A program made the position numbers and the translations under genes. The notes under the pieces are model-generated. The model had not been told where the DNA came from. It saw only the letters and a list, made by a program, of their open reading frames with translations, and searched no databases. Below, piece by piece: positions 26,241 through 37,399 of a stretch of DNA of 43,483 nt; the first letter of the stretch is position 1, and the number at the start of each line of letters is the position of its first letter. Origin of the DNA: Clostridia bacterium (GTDB taxonomy: Bacteria; Bacillota; Clostridia; Oscillospirales; CAG-272); the NCBI GenBank assembly GCA_017454675.1, contig JAFTCN010000048.1:1-43483 (forward strand), read 5' to 3'.

Positions 26241-26294
26241 TAATGGGAAAAACAGCCGTTAAATATAGTAATACTATTATATTTTAGCTAAAAG

Positions 26295-26322
26295 CAGCCG
26301 AAAAAAGTTGCTTTTTCGGCTG
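26295..26322. promoter_or_regulatory. Perfect inverted repeat over the dnaA -35 region
   Basis: CAGCCGAAAAA (26295-26305) and TTTTTCGGCTG (26312-26322) form an 11-bp perfect repeat around AGTTGC. The dnaA -35 (26308-26313) lies in its loop and right arm. On the minus strand CTTTTAGC follows, so it could also act as a terminator shielding mtlD. Operator function is inference. Confidence 0.55.
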
Positions 26323-26336
26323 ACATATGATATAAT
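26308..26336 (+). promoter_or_regulatory. Promoter of dnaA
   Basis: TTGCTT (26308-26313) and TATAAT (26331-26336) are spaced by 17 bases; TGATATAAT gives an extended -10. The leader is about 32 bases, with AGGAGAG before the ATG. Confidence 0.75.
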
Positions 26337-26374
26337 ATATATGATTATTTAATCTAAAATAGGAGAGACCTGCG

Positions 26375-27790
26375 ATGCCGTATCCGGACGAAATGACGGA
26401 GCTTTGGAACTCGGTAAAAGAGTCATTTTCTGACACGCTGACCAGGGAAACGATCAACCTCTGGTTCGGCAACATCCGGCTCGAGGATTACGATTCGGAT
26501 TCCGGAAAGCTGACGATGACCACGGATTCCCAGTTCAAGTACGATATTATCACAAAAAAATACCTGCCAACCATAGAAAAACAGTTTTCCGATCTTCTTG
26601 GATTTGAAATAAAAGTCGATCTGAAATGCAGAAAAAAAGAGAATACTGATACTCCGGAAGATCCTGCCGCGAAAACTCCCGAAGATCCGAACGAAGGTAC
26701 GGAACAGCCGTATACGAAAGCTCCCGACAACCCTCTCGCGAAAACTCCCGAAGATCCTTACGGAGGAACACGTCCGCCGTTCAACTTCGATTACACATTT
26801 GAGAACTTCATCGTCGGCAGCTCGAACAAGTTCGCACACGCCGCGTGCCTGGCCGTCGCGGAAAATCCCGCCACAAACTACAATCCTCTCTTCATTTACG
26901 GACCTAGCGGCATAGGAAAGACACATCTTCTTTACGCGATAACCAACAAGATAAACAATAACAAGCCCGACGTAAAGATCATCTTCATAACCGGCGAGGA
27001 TTTCACGAATCAGTTCATTGAAGCCATGTCAATGAACAAAACGCAGGAATTCAGGAACAAGTACCGTCAGTGCGACATCCTCCTGATAGACGATATCCAC
27101 TTCATTGCCGGAAAGGTTTCGACACAGGAGGAGTTCTTCAACACCTTCAACGCCCTTTATGAGGACAGAAAGCAGATAATCCTCACGTCAGACCGCCCTC
27201 CAAGAGAGATGAAAACACTTGAGGAGAGACTCAAGACCAGGTTCGAATGGGGACTTCTCGCCGATATCCAGCCGCCCGATCTTGAGCTGCGGATAGCCAT
27301 CATAAAGAAAAAAGCCGAACAGATAGGAATAATCCTTTCAGAAGAAGTGCTGACGTTCCTGGCTGAAAATCTCCGTTCCAACGTAAGACAGATCGAAGGT
27401 GCAATAAAAAAGCTCGGTGCAAAGTATTTCGTCGAAGGTAACGACATCACGATAGAATCGGCGAAAGCCTGCGTCGCCGACCTGCTCGACGGCCAGATCC
27501 CCACAGAAGTCACCGTTTCAAAGATCTTCGGTGAACTCTACGACAGATACGGAGTGACCAAGGAGGAACTCACCGGTCTGAAGAGATCGAAAGAAATAGT
27601 CAACGTCCGCCACATCGCGGTGTATCTGATCAGAAAAAACACCGATATGTCGCAGAACAGCATAGCAAAGATATTCAACAGGGACCATACAACCGTCATC
27701 GCGTCGCTCGAAAAAGTCGAAAAACAGATGAAGAACGATTCGTCATACAAGGCTGAGATCAACCGCCTGATAAAGGACATCGAGTCTTGA
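26375..27790 (+). CDS. dnaA: Chromosomal replication initiator DnaA
   Basis: DnaA binds DnaA boxes and melts the origin. The 471-residue protein has domain I (MTELWNSVKESFSDTL), a Pro-rich domain II (about residues 91-135) with three TPEDP words at 93, 101 and 124, and AAA+ domain III with Walker A GPSGIGKT (176-183) and Walker B LLIDD (236-240). Domain IV has the helix-turn-helix signature NRDHTTV and RSKEIVNVRHIAVYLIR. A 21-bp exact DNA repeat (starting at 26668 and 26737) underlies the domain II duplication. The gene is not preceded by rpmH, as it would be in the classical order, but by divergent mtlD. dnaN follows after 207 bases. Confidence 0.98.
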   Translation: MPYPDEMTELWNSVKESFSDTLTRETINLWFGNIRLEDYDSDSGKLTMTTDSQFKYDIITKKYLPTIEKQFSDLLGFEIKVDLKCRKKENTDTPEDPAAKTPEDPNEGTEQPYTKAPDNPLAKTPEDPYGGTRPPFNFDYTFENFIVGSSNKFAHAACLAVAENPATNYNPLFIYGPSGIGKTHLLYAITNKINNNKPDVKIIFITGEDFTNQFIEAMSMNKTQEFRNKYRQCDILLIDDIHFIAGKVSTQEEFFNTFNALYEDRKQIILTSDRPPREMKTLEERLKTRFEWGLLADIQPPDLELRIAIIKKKAEQIGIILSEEVLTFLAENLRSNVRQIEGAIKKLGAKYFVEGNDITIESAKACVADLLDGQIPTEVTVSKIFGELYDRYGVTKEELTGLKRSKEIVNVRHIAVYLIRKNTDMSQNSIAKIFNRDHTTVIASLEKVEKQMKNDSSYKAEINRLIKDIES

Positions 27791-27797
27791 TACCCGG

Positions 27798-27858
27798 TTT
27801 TTCACTTTTCAACATCGACTAATATTAATACTATATTTTATTATTTATTCTATACTTT
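27798..27858. other. dnaA-dnaN spacer: origin-like element
   Basis: Two adjacent DnaA-box-like words, TTTTTCACT (27798-27806) and TTTTCAACA (27806-27814), each differ from TTWTNCACA by one base. They are followed by a short TCGAC and then a tract of about 39 bases with only three G or C (27820-27858). That tract begins TAATATTAATAC, a trinucleotide rhythm like the DnaA-trio region of Bacillus. A third near-box (complement of TTTTCCACG) is at 27910-27918. The order box, short GC, trios, AT-rich tract is the basal unwinding layout known in Bacillus. The rest of the spacer to 27997 is purine-rich dnaN leader. Confidence 0.55.
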
Positions 27859-27997
27859 CACGGTATCGGCGCAAAAAGACCGTGTTTTCCGGCATCAGCC
27901 GGGCATCTCCGTGGAAAACGTAGAAAACACGGGTATCAGGACAAGAACACGGACAAAGAGAAAAAGGAAAACAAGAAAAAGAAAGGATACAAGCAAA

Positions 27998-29143
27998 ATG
28001 AAGATCATTTTTAACAGACAGCTGCTAATAAATACCGTAGCGCCGCTCATGTGCGCCGTCGCGCCAAAAGGCACGAACCCCGTCACGGAATACATCCAGA
28101 TCAGCGCAACATCAGAAAAAGGCATCGTTCTCACCACATACGACCTTGAAAAGGGAGTGAGAACTTCGGCAGACGGTGAGATAGAGAGAGAAGGCTGTTA
28201 CTGCGTGAACGCTAACAAGCTGTTCCAGACCCTTAAGGTAATGGAGAGCGAAGAAGTGAGCGTCGAAGTCGGCGAGAATCTTGAGACCACCATCAGATCC
28301 GGAAGATCGCTGTACCGCATGCAGGCGCTGAACGGTGAAGATTTTCCTATCCTTCCGACGGTAAGGACAGGTTCGGGATTCGAAGTGAGCTCTGCAAAAC
28401 TAAAAACGATGATCTCGAAGATCTCGTACGCGATGGGTATAAACGATCAGCGTCCGGTCCTCAACGGAGCATTCTTCAAAATAAGCAACGGTCAGCTCAT
28501 GACCGTCGCGTGCGACAGCTTCAAACTGGCAAAATGCGTGTGCAGGACCGAGATCAGAAACCTGTCGGAAGGGGACGCCGACTATCAGTATATCATCCCG
28601 CAGAAGACGGTCAGCGAACTGTTCAGGATGCTGCCCGACGGAGAAGACGACACTGTGGTCTTTAATCTGAGCCACAAGAACATGGTCTGCAGCTTCAACG
28701 GACTGACCTTCTATTCAAGGCTTATCGAAGGCGAATACATCGATTTCGACCGCATCATAATCAAAAACCACAAGATAAGCGTGATAGTCGACAGAGGACA
28801 GCTTCTCGCGGCTCTGGACAGAGCTGCTGTCGTGACCGAGGAAAAGGTCCCCGGAAGTACCAGGACGCCGCTCAAGTTCACTGTTGAAGGAAGCGTTCTG
28901 AAACTCAACGCGGTGTCGAGCGTCGGTGTATCGTACGAGGAGCTCGAAGTCGAGCACACGGGGGACGATATAGTCATCTCGTTCAACAACAGAAACCTCA
29001 TAGATTCGGTGAAGTCGTGCAGCGGGGAGAAGATCAGGATCGAACTTTCCACTCCTCTGTACAGCATCAACATCATACCTCTCAATCCCGGAGAAGGCAA
29101 CGAGGACGTCTTCTTCATGATGCCGATCAGAACCAAAAACTGA
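27998..29143 (+). CDS. dnaN: DNA polymerase III beta sliding clamp
   Basis: The ring-shaped clamp tethers the replicative polymerase to DNA. I start at the ATG giving MKIIFNRQLL, preceded by AAAGGATAC; the upstream in-frame stretch is an Arg/Lys-rich translation of purine-rich leader and unlike the family. The 381-residue protein shows the three-fold repeated domain structure, with the ends VTEYIQISATSEKGIVLTTYD and a C-terminal MPIRTKN like the canonical MPMR. It follows dnaA and precedes recF by 6 bases, the common dnaA-dnaN-recF order. Confidence 0.96.
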   Translation: MKIIFNRQLLINTVAPLMCAVAPKGTNPVTEYIQISATSEKGIVLTTYDLEKGVRTSADGEIEREGCYCVNANKLFQTLKVMESEEVSVEVGENLETTIRSGRSLYRMQALNGEDFPILPTVRTGSGFEVSSAKLKTMISKISYAMGINDQRPVLNGAFFKISNGQLMTVACDSFKLAKCVCRTEIRNLSEGDADYQYIIPQKTVSELFRMLPDGEDDTVVFNLSHKNMVCSFNGLTFYSRLIEGEYIDFDRIIIKNHKISVIVDRGQLLAALDRAAVVTEEKVPGSTRTPLKFTVEGSVLKLNAVSSVGVSYEELEVEHTGDDIVISFNNRNLIDSVKSCSGEKIRIELSTPLYSINIIPLNPGEGNEDVFFMMPIRTKN

Positions 29144-29149
29144 CTTTAA

Positions 29150-30295
29150 ATGGTCTGCAGAAGGATAAGGGCAGAAGATTTTCGCAATATCGCGGAGTGC
29201 GACATCGGTTTTTCCGACGGGATAAACATAATCTACGGAAAAAACGCTCAGGGAAAGACGAATCTGCTCGAAGCCGTATGCCTCTTTTCTCTCGGAAAAT
29301 CGTTCCGCGGGGTAAAGGAGAACGAATTCATACGCTTTGAGCGGCCTGCGACGTCGCTCGGAATGGATTATTTCAGCGCAGGGAGAGATCAGAACATAAA
29401 ACTGATGTTCTCCCGTTCGCACAAGCGCGTTATCGAAAAGAACGGCGTCGGCATCCAGAGGATGTCGGAACTGATCGGAAGCTTCAGGGCAGTGCTGTTT
29501 TTTCCCGAACACCTCAACATCATCAAAGAGGGGCCGTCGATGCGCAGGTCATATCTCGACGTCGCCATCTCCCAGCTTCGCCCGTTTTATCTGAAAACGC
29601 TCCAGCAGTACAATCACATACTTTCTCAGCGCAACAAACTGATAAAAAACGCTCCGTCCGACAGAAAAAGCTTCGACACGACGGTCGAGTTCTGGTCTTA
29701 TCAGCTGGCACAGAAGGCAGCATACATCACGCAGACCAGGATAAACTACCTTGAAGCGGTATCAGCCGAGGTAAAGAGGTGCTTTGCCGAGATGACGGGA
29801 GAAAAAGAAGTTCCCGATCTGTGCTATTCATGCTGTTTCAAGATCGACGAACATCTGCTTTCCGACCGCGAAAGGCTTGCTGAGACCTATTTTTCTCAGC
29901 TGATGTCAAATCACGACCGCGAGATAGCATTCGGAGCGACGGTCTGGGGGACGCACAAGGACGATATAGACATCGACCTCAACGGAAAAAGCGCGAGGAT
30001 CTACGCCTCGCAGGGACAGCAGCGTTCGCTTGCGCTTTCAATGAAGCTCGCTGAGGGCAGCATCTCGAAAAAAGACACCGGCGAGGAGCCGGTACTGCTG
30101 CTTGACGACGTATTTTCCGAGCTCGACGCTTCGAGACGCGAGTATCTGACCGAAAAAATGAAGAACGGACAGGTGATCATGACCGCCTGCGGCGGCATCG
30201 ATCCCGGAAAGACCGGTGCGAAGGTGATCTTCGCGGAGGACGGACGATTCTCTGAACAGGGCTCTTACACCCTCACTGAAATCGTTCCGGGATGA
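29150..30295 (+). CDS. recF: DNA repair and gap recombination protein RecF
   Basis: RecF is an SMC-like ATPase that helps load RecA at gapped DNA. The 381-residue protein has Walker A YGKNAQGKTN (residues 29-38). The C-terminal half carries the ABC signature-like GQQRSLALSMKLAE and Walker B VLLLDDVFSELD. The length is normal. The start codon is 6 bases after the dnaN stop, and its ribosome site lies inside dnaN, so it is translationally coupled. The RNA-binding S4-like gene often seen between dnaN and recF in Bacillota is absent here. Confidence 0.96.
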   Translation: MVCRRIRAEDFRNIAECDIGFSDGINIIYGKNAQGKTNLLEAVCLFSLGKSFRGVKENEFIRFERPATSLGMDYFSAGRDQNIKLMFSRSHKRVIEKNGVGIQRMSELIGSFRAVLFFPEHLNIIKEGPSMRRSYLDVAISQLRPFYLKTLQQYNHILSQRNKLIKNAPSDRKSFDTTVEFWSYQLAQKAAYITQTRINYLEAVSAEVKRCFAEMTGEKEVPDLCYSCCFKIDEHLLSDRERLAETYFSQLMSNHDREIAFGATVWGTHKDDIDIDLNGKSARIYASQGQQRSLALSMKLAEGSISKKDTGEEPVLLLDDVFSELDASRREYLTEKMKNGQVIMTACGGIDPGKTGAKVIFAEDGRFSEQGSYTLTEIVPG

Positions 30296-30328
30296 CAGCC
30301 TGCCGGTAAAACAGGACAACGGGGAAAA

Positions 30329-32814
<2,486 letters not shown>

Positions 32815-32824
32815 GCAAAAAAGG

Positions 32825-33784
32825 ATGAGATTCGCCGTACTTTCGCTCAATCCCGGCATCGACCGGGTGCTCTATCTCGAAAAAAAACTGGATCCCGGGC
32901 ATATGAACAGGGCGGTAAAGAGCGTCACGTCGCAGGGGTCCAAGGGCGCAAATGCCGCGATAATGCTCAAAAGACTCGGTTTCGACGTGACCTACTACTC
33001 CTTTTCGGGAGGCTCCGGCAGCCGGTTCGGCACTGAGATCTCACCCGAAGAGGGGATCGACTGCCGCCTTACCGAGACTTCGTGCGGACTGCGGCTCAAC
33101 ACCAAGGTCATCGACGCGGACGGACTCTGCAGCGAGTTCAACGAACGCGGAGGACCGGTCACGGAGGCCGAGTTCGGACGTCTCGCACAGGCTTTCCTCT
33201 CCGATCCCGCACAGACCGTGTTCATGTGCGGAAGTTTTCCACAGGGTGTGGAAAACACGGTGTATAAAGAACTGGTGCGCGTTGAAAAGTCTCTCGGGAG
33301 AAATGTCGTACTTGACTGCTCGGGAGAGGCCCTGACACAAGCTGTCGTGTCGTCGCCCGACGTCATAAAACCAAATATCGACGAGCTCGCCGATCTGGCG
33401 TCGAGTCTGGGTCTGTGCGAACACATTTCCACAGGCTGTGGATTGTCACCCGGCGACGCACAGGCGCTTTGTGCAAAGATCTCGTCTTCCTTCGGGATCG
33501 GCAGGGTCATCTGCACCATGGGGGAAAAAGGCGCTGTGGAAAATACCGGAAAGTATTCGGTGTCCGCCTTCCCGACGGAACTTCGCGGATTCTCCGGAGC
33601 CGGTGACTGTTTTCTGGCCGGATTCGGCGCGGCGGTCTACGGGATGGGTCTTCCCGACGCCGAAGCGATGAGGTTCGCCGCCGCGTGCGGCGCTGCAAAG
33701 GTAGCGCTCGAAGGGACGCTGCTGCCCACGGCAGCCGATATAGAAATAATACTGGGATACCTTCCCGCAACAATCGGCAAATAA
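32825..33784 (+). CDS. PfkB-family sugar (phosphate) kinase
   Basis: A 319-residue ribokinase-fold kinase, nearest in pattern to 1-phosphofructokinase and tagatose-6-phosphate kinase. The N-terminal LNPGIDRVLYL, the glycine motif QGSKGANAAIMLKRLG, the KPNIDEL strand and the second signature FSGAGDCFLAGF with the catalytic Asp are present. The usual GAGDSF serine is a cysteine here. The CGSFPQGV segment matches the family SGSLPPGV. Substrate is not certain. It is placed between gyrB and gyrA, which is unusual for a metabolic gene. Its middle third holds several DnaA-box-like sites and uses codons (ttt, cca, aca, ttg, tca) rare in its neighbours. Confidence 0.88.
   Translation: MRFAVLSLNPGIDRVLYLEKKLDPGHMNRAVKSVTSQGSKGANAAIMLKRLGFDVTYYSFSGGSGSRFGTEISPEEGIDCRLTETSCGLRLNTKVIDADGLCSEFNERGGPVTEAEFGRLAQAFLSDPAQTVFMCGSFPQGVENTVYKELVRVEKSLGRNVVLDCSGEALTQAVVSSPDVIKPNIDELADLASSLGLCEHISTGCGLSPGDAQALCAKISSSFGIGRVICTMGEKGAVENTGKYSVSAFPTELRGFSGAGDCFLAGFGAAVYGMGLPDAEAMRFAAACGAAKVALEGTLLPTAADIEIILGYLPATIGK
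33235..33543. other. DnaA-box-like cluster inside the pfkB-family gene
   Basis: Exact TTTTCCACA words lie at 33235-33243 (plus), 33247-33255 (minus) and 33535-33543 (minus). Near matches are ATTTCCACA 33425-33433 (plus), TGTGGATTG 33437-33445 (minus) and TGTGCAAAG 33470-33478 (minus). The first two and the next two each form a head-to-head pair with a 3-base spacer (GGG and GGC). All sit inside coding sequence. A DnaA-titration or regulatory role is inference. Confidence 0.6.
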
Positions 33785-33813
33785 TCTTTTCCGGCGCCGG
33801 CCGGGAGAAAGGC

Positions 33814-33828
33814 ATGTGAATTAAGTTG
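33814..33828 (+). promoter_or_regulatory. ATG-TGA start-stop ahead of the gyrA TTG start
   Basis: A GGGAG ribosome site at 33803-33807 is spaced 6 bases from ATG (33814), which is followed at once by TGA (33817) in the gyrA frame. The next in-frame start is TTG at 33826, 12 bases after the ATG. Confidence 0.7.
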
Positions 33829-36483
33829 GAACATGACAACGGCAAGGATCTGAGATTTGAAAACCAGAAGATAATCAACGTCGGAATGGACCGCGAGGTC
33901 AAGACGTCGTTCATAGAGTACGCTATGTCCGTCATAACTTCGCGCGCGCTGCCCGACGTCAGGGACGGCATGAAGCCGGGCCAGAGGAGAGTCCTCTGGG
34001 CCATGTACGAGGATCACCTGACCTCCGACCGGGCCTTCTGCAAGTCCGCGACGACGGTCGGTAACGTGCTCGGCAGATACCATCCGCACGGCGACAGCGC
34101 GGTTTACGGCACGATGGTGAGAATGGCTCAGGACTTCTCGCTCCGCTACCCGCTGATCGAGGGCCACGGCAACTTCGGTTCGGTCGACGGCGACCCGCCC
34201 GCGGCCTACCGTTACACCGAGGCGAGGCTCGCGAAGATAGCGGATGAAATGCTGCGCGACATTGACAAGAACGTCGTGAAGATGGACCGCAACTTCGACA
34301 ACCGCCGCGAGGAGCCGTCGGTGCTTCCGTCGAGATTTCCGAATCTGCTTGTGAACGGAGCCGTCGGCATTGCCGTCGGTATGGCGACCAACATACCACC
34401 TCACAACCTCGGCGAGACGATCGACGCGGTCATTTACCGCATGAACAACCCCGACTGCGGCGTGAATGAGCTCATGGAATACCTGAAGGGCCCGGATTTC
34501 CCCACAGCCGCCATCATATACGGAACGAACGGTATAAAGGAGTCCTATCTCACCGGAAAGGGCCGCATCAAGGTCAGGGCGAGGGCGACGGTCGAGGAAG
34601 ACAAACACCGCATCATCGTCACCGAGATCCCCTACGGAGTCAACAAATCTATGCTCTGCGAGGCCATCGCCGGTCTCGTCAAGGAGAAGAGGATCGAAGG
34701 CATCACCGACATGCGCGACGAATCCGGCAGGAACGGAATGCGCATAGTCATAGAGTACAAGCGCGAAGCCAACGGAGAGATAATACTCAATCAGCTTTAT
34801 AAATACTCCCAGCTCGAGGACACCTGCGCGGTGAACATGCTGTCGCTCGTAGGCGGCGAGCCGAAGATCCTGCCGCTCACCGGCATCCTTGACGAGTACA
34901 TCGCCCATCAGGAGTCGGTGGTCATAAACCGTTCGAAATTCGAACTCGAGAAGGCGCTCGCCAGAGTCCACATCCTCGAGGGTTACAGGATCGCGACCGA
35001 CAACATCGACGAGATCGTCGCGCTGATGAAGAGCTCGCCGTCGATCCCCGAATCGAAGGCCAGGCTCTGCGAGCGCTTCGGACTCTCCGACGTCCAGGCA
35101 CAGGCGATCGTCGAGATGACGCTGGGACGACTCACCGGACTCGAGCGCGACAAGGTCATCGATGAGATGAACGCGCTCTACGCCCGCATCGAAGAGCTGA
35201 AGGAGATACTCGCGAACATCGACAGGGTCAAGGAGATCATCGCGTCCGAGATGCTCGATATCAAAAAGCGGTATTCGGACGGACGCCGCACCGAGATCGT
35301 CGAGGCCGACGACGACATCGAGATCGAGGACCTCATCGAGAAGCACGACTGCGTCGTCACCGTTACCCGCGACGGCTACATCAAGCGTCTTCCGGCCGAC
35401 ACCTACACCGCTCAGCACCGCGGAGGCAAGGGAATAATCGGCATGACGACCAAGGAAGAGGACGTCATACAGAACGTCATGGTCGTTTACAGCCATTCAT
35501 ATCTGCTGTTCTTCACCAACTTCGGCAAGGTGTACATGCGCAAGGCGTACTCGATACCCGAATCGGGCAGGAACGCCAAGGGCACGAATATCGCCAACAT
35601 CATCGAGATCGAGCCGGGTGAAAAGCTGACCGAAGTGCTGTCTCTCGACAGCTTCGACGGCGCTGACGAAAAATTTCTCACCCTCGTCACCGCCGGCGGC
35701 ATAATCAAGCGCTCGAGACTCTCGGATTTCGAATACCAGCGCAGCAAGGGCAAGATTGCCATAAAGCTCGACGAAGGCGACAGCCTGGCCGCAGTGCTGC
35801 TCACTGAGGGACGCTCCGACATAATGATCGCTACGGCAAACGGACTCGCGAACCGGTTCGACGAGAACGAAGTCAGGTGCATGGGGCGCGTCGCGCGCGG
35901 CGTCAAGGGCATTTCGCTGCGTGAAGACGCAGAACTCGGCAGAGACAGGGTCATCGGTGCCCTGGCCGTCGACGAGAGCAAGAAGCTGCTCACCGTCACC
36001 GAGCGCGGCTTCGGCAAACAGACCGAATTCTCCGAGTTCAGAAAGACCGTCAACCGCGGTACCAAGGGCTTCATCTGCCATAACGTCTCGATGGAAAAGA
36101 CCGGACATCTCATCGGTATCGCCGCGGTCTGCGACAGCGACGACATCATGGTCATCACGAACACCGGCACCGTCATCCGCACGCCGGTCAAGGACATCTC
36201 GGTCTATTCGAGATACGCGTCCGGTGTCATAGTCATGAGGCTTTCCGAAGGACAGACCTGCTCGAGCTTCACTCCGCTCGTTACCGTTGAGGAGTTCGCC
36301 CGCAGAAAGGCGTACTACGAGGGCATCGAGAGCGGGCTGATCGACCCGGAGACCGGGCTCGACGACTTCGTGCTCCCCGGCAGTGAAGGGGACGCTGACG
36401 TCGAAGAAGACACCGGCGGCGTGGAGAACGTCTCCGGTAACCCGGACGCAGGGGAAGAGGAAGAGGAAGAGGAAAACAAATGA
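33826..36483 (+). CDS. gyrA: DNA gyrase subunit A
   Basis: GyrA is the DNA-cutting subunit of gyrase. With the TTG start the protein has 885 residues. The catalytic tyrosine is Tyr130 in [10 protein letters not shown]. The GyrA box QHRGGKG, which marks gyrase rather than topoisomerase IV, lies in the C-terminal wrapping domain. The quinolone region reads [17 protein letters not shown]: Ser91 equals E. coli Ser83, while Gly95 replaces Asp87. The last 30 residues are strongly acidic and end in a run of Glu. A better-placed ATG just upstream is blocked by an in-frame TGA, so the true start is uncertain; the next ATG (Met21) would shorten the N-terminus. The stop overlaps the lipoprotein gene. 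Confidence 0.95.
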   Translation: MEHDNGKDLRFENQKIINVGMDREVKTSFIEYAMSVITSRALPDVRDGMKPGQRRVLWAMYEDHLTSDRAFCKSATTVGNVLGRYHPHGDSAVYGTMVRMAQDFSLRYPLIEGHGNFGSVDGDPPAAYRYTEARLAKIADEMLRDIDKNVVKMDRNFDNRREEPSVLPSRFPNLLVNGAVGIAVGMATNIPPHNLGETIDAVIYRMNNPDCGVNELMEYLKGPDFPTAAIIYGTNGIKESYLTGKGRIKVRARATVEEDKHRIIVTEIPYGVNKSMLCEAIAGLVKEKRIEGITDMRDESGRNGMRIVIEYKREANGEIILNQLYKYSQLEDTCAVNMLSLVGGEPKILPLTGILDEYIAHQESVVINRSKFELEKALARVHILEGYRIATDNIDEIVALMKSSPSIPESKARLCERFGLSDVQAQAIVEMTLGRLTGLERDKVIDEMNALYARIEELKEILANIDRVKEIIASEMLDIKKRYSDGRRTEIVEADDDIEIEDLIEKHDCVVTVTRDGYIKRLPADTYTAQHRGGKGIIGMTTKEEDVIQNVMVVYSHSYLLFFTNFGKVYMRKAYSIPESGRNAKGTNIANIIEIEPGEKLTEVLSLDSFDGADEKFLTLVTAGGIIKRSRLSDFEYQRSKGKIAIKLDEGDSLAAVLLTEGRSDIMIATANGLANRFDENEVRCMGRVARGVKGISLREDAELGRDRVIGALAVDESKKLLTVTERGFGKQTEFSEFRKTVNRGTKGFICHNVSMEKTGHLIGIAAVCDSDDIMVITNTGTVIRTPVKDISVYSRYASGVIVMRLSEGQTCSSFTPLVTVEEFARRKAYYEGIESGLIDPETGLDDFVLPGSEGDADVEEDTGGVENVSGNPDAGEEEEEEENK

Positions 36484-37373
36484 AGAGGTTCCTGTCGGCG
36501 GTCCTCGCCGCCGCGGTCCTCGCCGCGGCTCTGATGACGTGCGGCTGCTCGAAACCGCCCGAGCTGGAAGACGTAAGAGGCGAACTTGAGGCACTCATCG
36601 GTGCCTCGGCCGAGATCAACGACATATTCTTCGGCGCGGGGCTCCCGGTCTACGACAGGGGTACGGCGTCGGGTGACGGCAGTGCGACGTTCGACGAGTC
36701 GTCGGGCCTCTACTACTGGATCTTCGACGACCCCGCGGCCGGGAAGATCATCAAGTACTACAGCACCGACAGCAGGGAGTACGTCTACGGACTGTTCGAC
36801 GGCAAGACGTCGGAGGGCGGAACGCCCGGCCTGTACGTCGGTGCCGACGGCAGCGGCAGCTTTACCGGAGCCGACGGGAAGAGCGAGACCTTCGGTCCGC
36901 TTACGGATTACAAAGAGCCGGAGAAGGAGTACGTTTACGACGAGAACTCGCCGCTTTACTACGATTATGTCCGCGAGGACTGCAAATATCAGACGGTGAA
37001 CGAGATCAAGGAGGCCGCCGAGAAGGTCTACTCGGCAGAATATCTCGCGTCGGTCTACTCGATCATCTTCGACGGCTACATGAGCGACGACAGCCTTATC
37101 TACGCGAGATACATGGCCGACGACTCGAGCGACAGCGACCTGCTGCTCGAATCGAACCAGTTCAAGCCATATTTTGAGACGCAGACGTCATACGATCTGT
37201 CAACGATGAAGATCGTGAGGCCTTCGCGCGCCGATTTCATCAACGTCGAGATCGAAGCCGAGGGAGTGTACATAGACTACGAAGCCCTGGAGAAAAAGAC
37301 GGGCAGGTTCGTGAAGACGCTGAAGTTCGTAAAAGAGAAGGCCGGCTGGCGCCTGGATACTCCCACATACTGA
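36480..37373 (+). CDS. Putative lipoprotein, function unknown
   Basis: A 297-residue secreted protein. The N-terminus has a basic start, a hydrophobic core ([16 protein letters not shown]) and a cysteine pair (TCGCSK) fitting a lipoprotein signal, so it is likely anchored to the outer face of the membrane. The mature part is acidic, rich in Tyr, Asp and Ser. It may contain two modules: one around residues 50-140 with repeated Gly-Ser-Asp turns, and a C-terminal one that ends [16 protein letters not shown], resembling small lipoprotein folds with a trailing strand. I do not recognise the family. Its ATG overlaps the gyrA stop by 4 bases, so it is cotranscribed with gyrase. Confidence 0.75.
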   Translation: MKRFLSAVLAAAVLAAALMTCGCSKPPELEDVRGELEALIGASAEINDIFFGAGLPVYDRGTASGDGSATFDESSGLYYWIFDDPAAGKIIKYYSTDSREYVYGLFDGKTSEGGTPGLYVGADGSGSFTGADGKSETFGPLTDYKEPEKEYVYDENSPLYYDYVREDCKYQTVNEIKEAAEKVYSAEYLASVYSIIFDGYMSDDSLIYARYMADDSSDSDLLLESNQFKPYFETQTSYDLSTMKIVRPSRADFINVEIEAEGVYIDYEALEKKTGRFVKTLKFVKEKAGWRLDTPTY

Positions 37374-37399
37374 CTTTTCTGACCCGGGAAATAAAAAAG

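Noticed and set aside
26168-26374. DnaA-box cluster upstream of dnaA
   Set aside because: No word within one mismatch of TTWTNCACA stands out here; the AT-rich DNA is explained by two promoters and the inverted repeat.
33814-33819. TGA read as an amino acid in gyrA (code change or selenocysteine)
   Set aside because: TGA ends many normal-length genes here, and no selenocysteine-type hairpin is visible; a TTG start explains the frame.
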